A stretch of 64,000 bases of DNA from an uncultured Alistipes sp. (GTDB taxonomy: Bacteria > Bacteroidota > Bacteroidia > Bacteroidales > Rikenellaceae). Of the stretch, positions 61,880 through 64,000 are shown in pieces. A program made the position numbers and the translations under genes. Below the pieces are notes generated by a model. That model did not search any database and was not told the origin of the DNA. It was given only the letters and a program-made list of their open reading frames with translations. The stretch spans positions 186,001 to 250,000 of the forward strand of contig UQDC01000003.1 in the NCBI GenBank assembly GCA_900539755.1, read 5' to 3'. Every line of letters starts with the position of its first letter. Position 1 is the stretch's first letter.

Positions 61880-62464
61880 TTAACTCAAAGTTAATCGATT
61901 TTCGTCAATCAATTTGCGTAAATTGATCAAAGCATAACGCATCCGACCCAGCGCCGTATTGATACTCACATTGGTCTGCTCTGCAATCTCCTTAAAACTC
62001 AACCCCATATAATAACGCATCAATACAACCTCTTTCTGCTCGGACGGCAAAAAATCGATCAACTTGCGTACATCGGCCTCAATCTGATCCGTAATCAACC
62101 GCTCCTCAACCGTACGATCCGAGAACTTCGGATGATTCAACAAATCATAACCAGCATCCCCCTCGGAGATGTTATTCCGCTGTTTCTTCTGACGGAAATA
62201 GTCAATCACCTGATTGTGCGCAATCCGCAACACCCATGACAAAAACTTGCCGTTCTCCGTGTAACGTCCCTCACGTACAAAACGCACAACCTTGATCAGA
62301 GTCTCCTGGAAAATATCATCCGCAACATCCTGATTCTTGACCATCATATAGATATAGTCAAAAATCCGCTTACGATGCCGATCCAGCAAAATATTTATTG
62401 AAATCTCATTGCCTGAGATATAATTATTAAGTAATTCGTAATCGCTCAATCTGTTCAGATTCAT
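61880..62464 (-). CDS. ECF-type RNA polymerase sigma factor
   Basis: The 194-residue protein has the region 2 segment FDYIYMMVKNQDVADDIFQETLIKVV (about 34-60), the -10-recognition patch LSWVLRIAHNQVIDYFRQKK and region 4 EVVLMRYYMGLSFKEIAEQTNVSINTALGRMRYALINLRK (about 145-185). It lacks regions 1 and 3, as ECF factors do. There is no anti-sigma factor of the usual kind next to it. It is followed by a 57-residue acidic gene in the same transcript. Confidence 0.93.
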   Translation of the reverse strand: MNLNRLSDYELLNNYISGNEISINILLDRHRKRIFDYIYMMVKNQDVADDIFQETLIKVVRFVREGRYTENGKFLSWVLRIAHNQVIDYFRQKKQRNNISEGDAGYDLLNHPKFSDRTVEERLITDQIEADVRKLIDFLPSEQKEVVLMRYYMGLSFKEIAEQTNVSINTALGRMRYALINLRKLIDENRLTLS

Positions 62465-62640
62465 ATCTAACTCCTAGAGTTGGTTCGAGTAGATATTTCG
62501 TCAATAGGCAATAGAGTTTAAGAATTTGTATTAGTTTCTAAAACGCAAGGTAGAAAGTTTTTTTTAAATAATCAAAAACAAGATGCCATTTTTTTCGTTT
62601 ATATCTTTTCACCTCGCAACTGACATATCGTCTCACAACC

Positions 62641-62682
62641 TCACAAAACAAAAGAAGTGCCAAACCTTTCGGCTGACACTTC
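62641..62682 (-). terminator. Terminator after the zinc-ribbon gene
   Basis: GAAGTG and CACTTC ends of a 29-base hairpin (62654-62682) are followed on the minus strand by TTTTGTTTTG, 50 bases past the zinc-ribbon stop. Confidence 0.75.
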
Positions 62683-62728
62683 CTGACATATTTCTACAAA
62701 ATAGGAGTCAAATTCTTATAGATACCGC

Positions 62729-63496
62729 CTATTCTTGCTCGTCCAATTGATTAGATACCAAAATACGACCGCAATACTCACAAACAATAATCTTCTTGTT
62801 CATGCGGATATCCATCTGACGCTGAGGCGGGATACGGTTGAAGCAACCACCACATGCATCACGTTTTACCGTTACAACAGCTAAGCCGTTGTGTACATTA
62901 CGACGGATGCGTTTGTATGCGGCCAACAGACGATCGTCAATCTTCGCAGCAGCCTTTTCTGACTGTGCGGTCAATGACTCCATCTCTTTAGAGGTCTCCT
63001 CATCGATTCCCTCCAACTCTTTCTGCTTTGCCTCAAGATCTACTTTGCGCTCTGCCAAAACAGCCTGAGCATCCTCAATAGCCTTTTTCTTTACCTTAAC
63101 GTCAGCCGCAGCCTCCTTGATACGCTTCTCGCAAAGCTCAATCTCCAACTTCTGATACTCAATCTCTTTGGAAAGTGCATCGAACTCACGATTGTTGCGA
63201 ACATTATCCTGCTGGCCTTCATACTTCTTAATCAGTGCCTTGGCCTGCTCAATCTCATCCTTGTGATCCTTGGTGGCTTTGGTCAAATCTTCCACCTCGG
63301 CGGTAATGTTGGCAACTCGTGTCTCGAGACCCGCGATCTCATCCTCAAGATCTTGTACCTCCAAAGGTAACTCGCCCTTCAACTTGTTGATCTCGTCGAT
63401 CTTCGAATCGATCTTCTGAAGCTCGTACAGCGCAACGATCTTCTCTTCCATCGAAAAATCGTTCGCATCGCTGTTCTTTCTGCTTGAAACTGCCAT
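62729..63496 (-). CDS. C4-type zinc-ribbon coiled-coil protein
   Basis: The 255-residue protein has a long coiled coil (about 20-195, KIVALYELQKIDSKIDEINK and many heptads) followed by a zinc ribbon with four cysteines, CGGCFNRIPP and CEYCGRILV. This is the CT398/zf-RING_7 type. In Bacteroidetes and other bacteria it is next to a Nif3-like gene, as here (4-base gap). A nucleic-acid-related role is often guessed but not proven. Confidence 0.9.
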   Translation of the reverse strand: MAVSSRKNSDANDFSMEEKIVALYELQKIDSKIDEINKLKGELPLEVQDLEDEIAGLETRVANITAEVEDLTKATKDHKDEIEQAKALIKKYEGQQDNVRNNREFDALSKEIEYQKLEIELCEKRIKEAAADVKVKKKAIEDAQAVLAERKVDLEAKQKELEGIDEETSKEMESLTAQSEKAAAKIDDRLLAAYKRIRRNVHNGLAVVTVKRDACGGCFNRIPPQRQMDIRMNKKIIVCEYCGRILVSNQLDEQE

Positions 63497-63500
63497 ATGC

Positions 63501-64000
63501 TTAAATGAAATAATTTACAGGATTGACTGAATTCACACTCTCGTGAACTGCAAAAGTAGCTATTTTTTTTGTAATTATATCACGTAAAAGCTTGATTGCG
63601 CAATATTCACTCTCAAAATGACCTATATCTGCCATCACAATGCGACCATCCGGAGCATAAAAGTCATTATATTTCATATCTGCTGTCAGATACAGATCCG
63701 CTCCTGCCAAAATGGCAGACCCAACCATCGATGCCCCCGCTCCCGTTACCAACGCAACTCGCCGGATTGTCTCCTTACACAACGCCGAATGACGAATAGC
63801 TCCACAATGCAACTCCGATTGCACCTTTTGTAAAAACAGCTTCACATCTACCGGTTCCGGAAGGTTCCCAACGACACCAAAACCCGTTGCTGCACCCGGG
63901 GCATGAGGTTCCAAGACCTGCATGTCAACTAAACCAAGCTGACTTCCCAAACGAAAACTCATGCCACCAGCCGCACTGTCCAAATTCGTATGGGCAGCAT
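63501..64000 (-). CDS. Nif3-like dinuclear metal-centre protein, C-terminal part
   Basis: The gene runs off the window; the visible part codes about 166 C-terminal residues (AHTNLDSAAGGMSFRLGSQLGL onward). AHTNLD carries a metal-binding histidine and aspartate, and VALVTGAGASMVGSAILAGADLYLTADMKYND and IVMADIGHFESEYCAIKLL carry further Nif3 motifs. Full-length family members are about 365 residues. It sits 4 bases upstream of the zinc-ribbon gene, a pairing often seen. It shows no start codon in the window. Confidence 0.93.
   Translation of the reverse strand, partial: AAHTNLDSAAGGMSFRLGSQLGLVDMQVLEPHAPGAATGFGVVGNLPEPVDVKLFLQKVQSELHCGAIRHSALCKETIRRVALVTGAGASMVGSAILAGADLYLTADMKYNDFYAPDGRIVMADIGHFESEYCAIKLLRDIITKKIATFAVHESVNSVNPVNYFI

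Noticed and set aside
1..64000. CRISPR array
   Set aside because: No regularly spaced direct repeats of 24-40 bases with unique spacers were seen; the only close tandem repeats are the 11-bp units at 26808-26841.

Overview
The window looks like chromosome of a Bacteroidales bacterium, possibly close to Rikenellaceae or Alistipes; this is a judgement from gene content, not a placement. The signs are Bacteroidetes-specific families (DUF4270 lipoprotein, DUF3098, DUF4254, a one-domain starch-synthase-like protein), the conserved order ftsX / DUF3098 / uppP / truB / queA, and many promoters with the Bacteroidetes -7 box TAnnTTTG in place of a sigma-70 -10 box.

Layout. 1-13.8 kb: envelope and RNA housekeeping genes. 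The minus strand carries a DUF4270 / GT5-like pair and ftsX-DUF3098-uppP-truB-queA with a YfhO-type membrane protein upstream. The plus strand carries a polyprenyl synthase, ffh and folD, and tadA follows on the minus strand. 14.0-15.9 kb: aspS and tRNA-Val(TAC). 15.88-27.02 kb: an 11.1 kb integrative element inserted in the 3' end of tRNA-Val and bounded by a 56-bp direct repeat. 27-48 kb: an alpha/beta hydrolase, an M20 peptidase, a MetH-like protein with degenerate folate and cobalamin domains, glutaminyl cyclase, serS, an AraC regulator, an acyl-CoA ligase, queG, mdh-gcvH, a nuclease-fold membrane protein, a GT9-DUF4254 pair and a LysM glucosaminidase. 48-64 kb: conserved hypotheticals, an MFS transporter, a large TPR protein, purA, an S41 protease, the etfB-etfA-acyl-CoA dehydrogenase operon, an ECF sigma factor with a tiny acidic downstream gene, and a zinc-ribbon / Nif3 pair cut by the window end.

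The element is the accessory part. Its minus strand carries a tyrosine recombinase beside the right att site, a frame-broken gene joined across a run of nine A, an excisionase-like protein, a winged-helix protein, a P4/D5-type primase-helicase, a toprim-type primase-like protein, a RusA resolvase and several small phage-like proteins. Its plus strand carries a cargo block of XRE regulator, class III Fic adenylyltransferase, HigB toxin and HigA antitoxin. I see no capsid, tail, terminase large subunit or relaxase, so it fits a phage-satellite-like or replicating genomic island better than a full prophage or conjugative element. Non-coding structure includes an iteron-like block next to the primase, a 39-bp exact repeat of part of that block near the left end, three 11-bp tandem arm-type repeats next to the integrase, and a 236-bp imperfect inverted-repeat unit holding two terminator-like hairpins.

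The items I would look at first are the MetH-like protein, the element as a candidate satellite, the 236-bp inverted-repeat unit and the nine-A frameshift gene.
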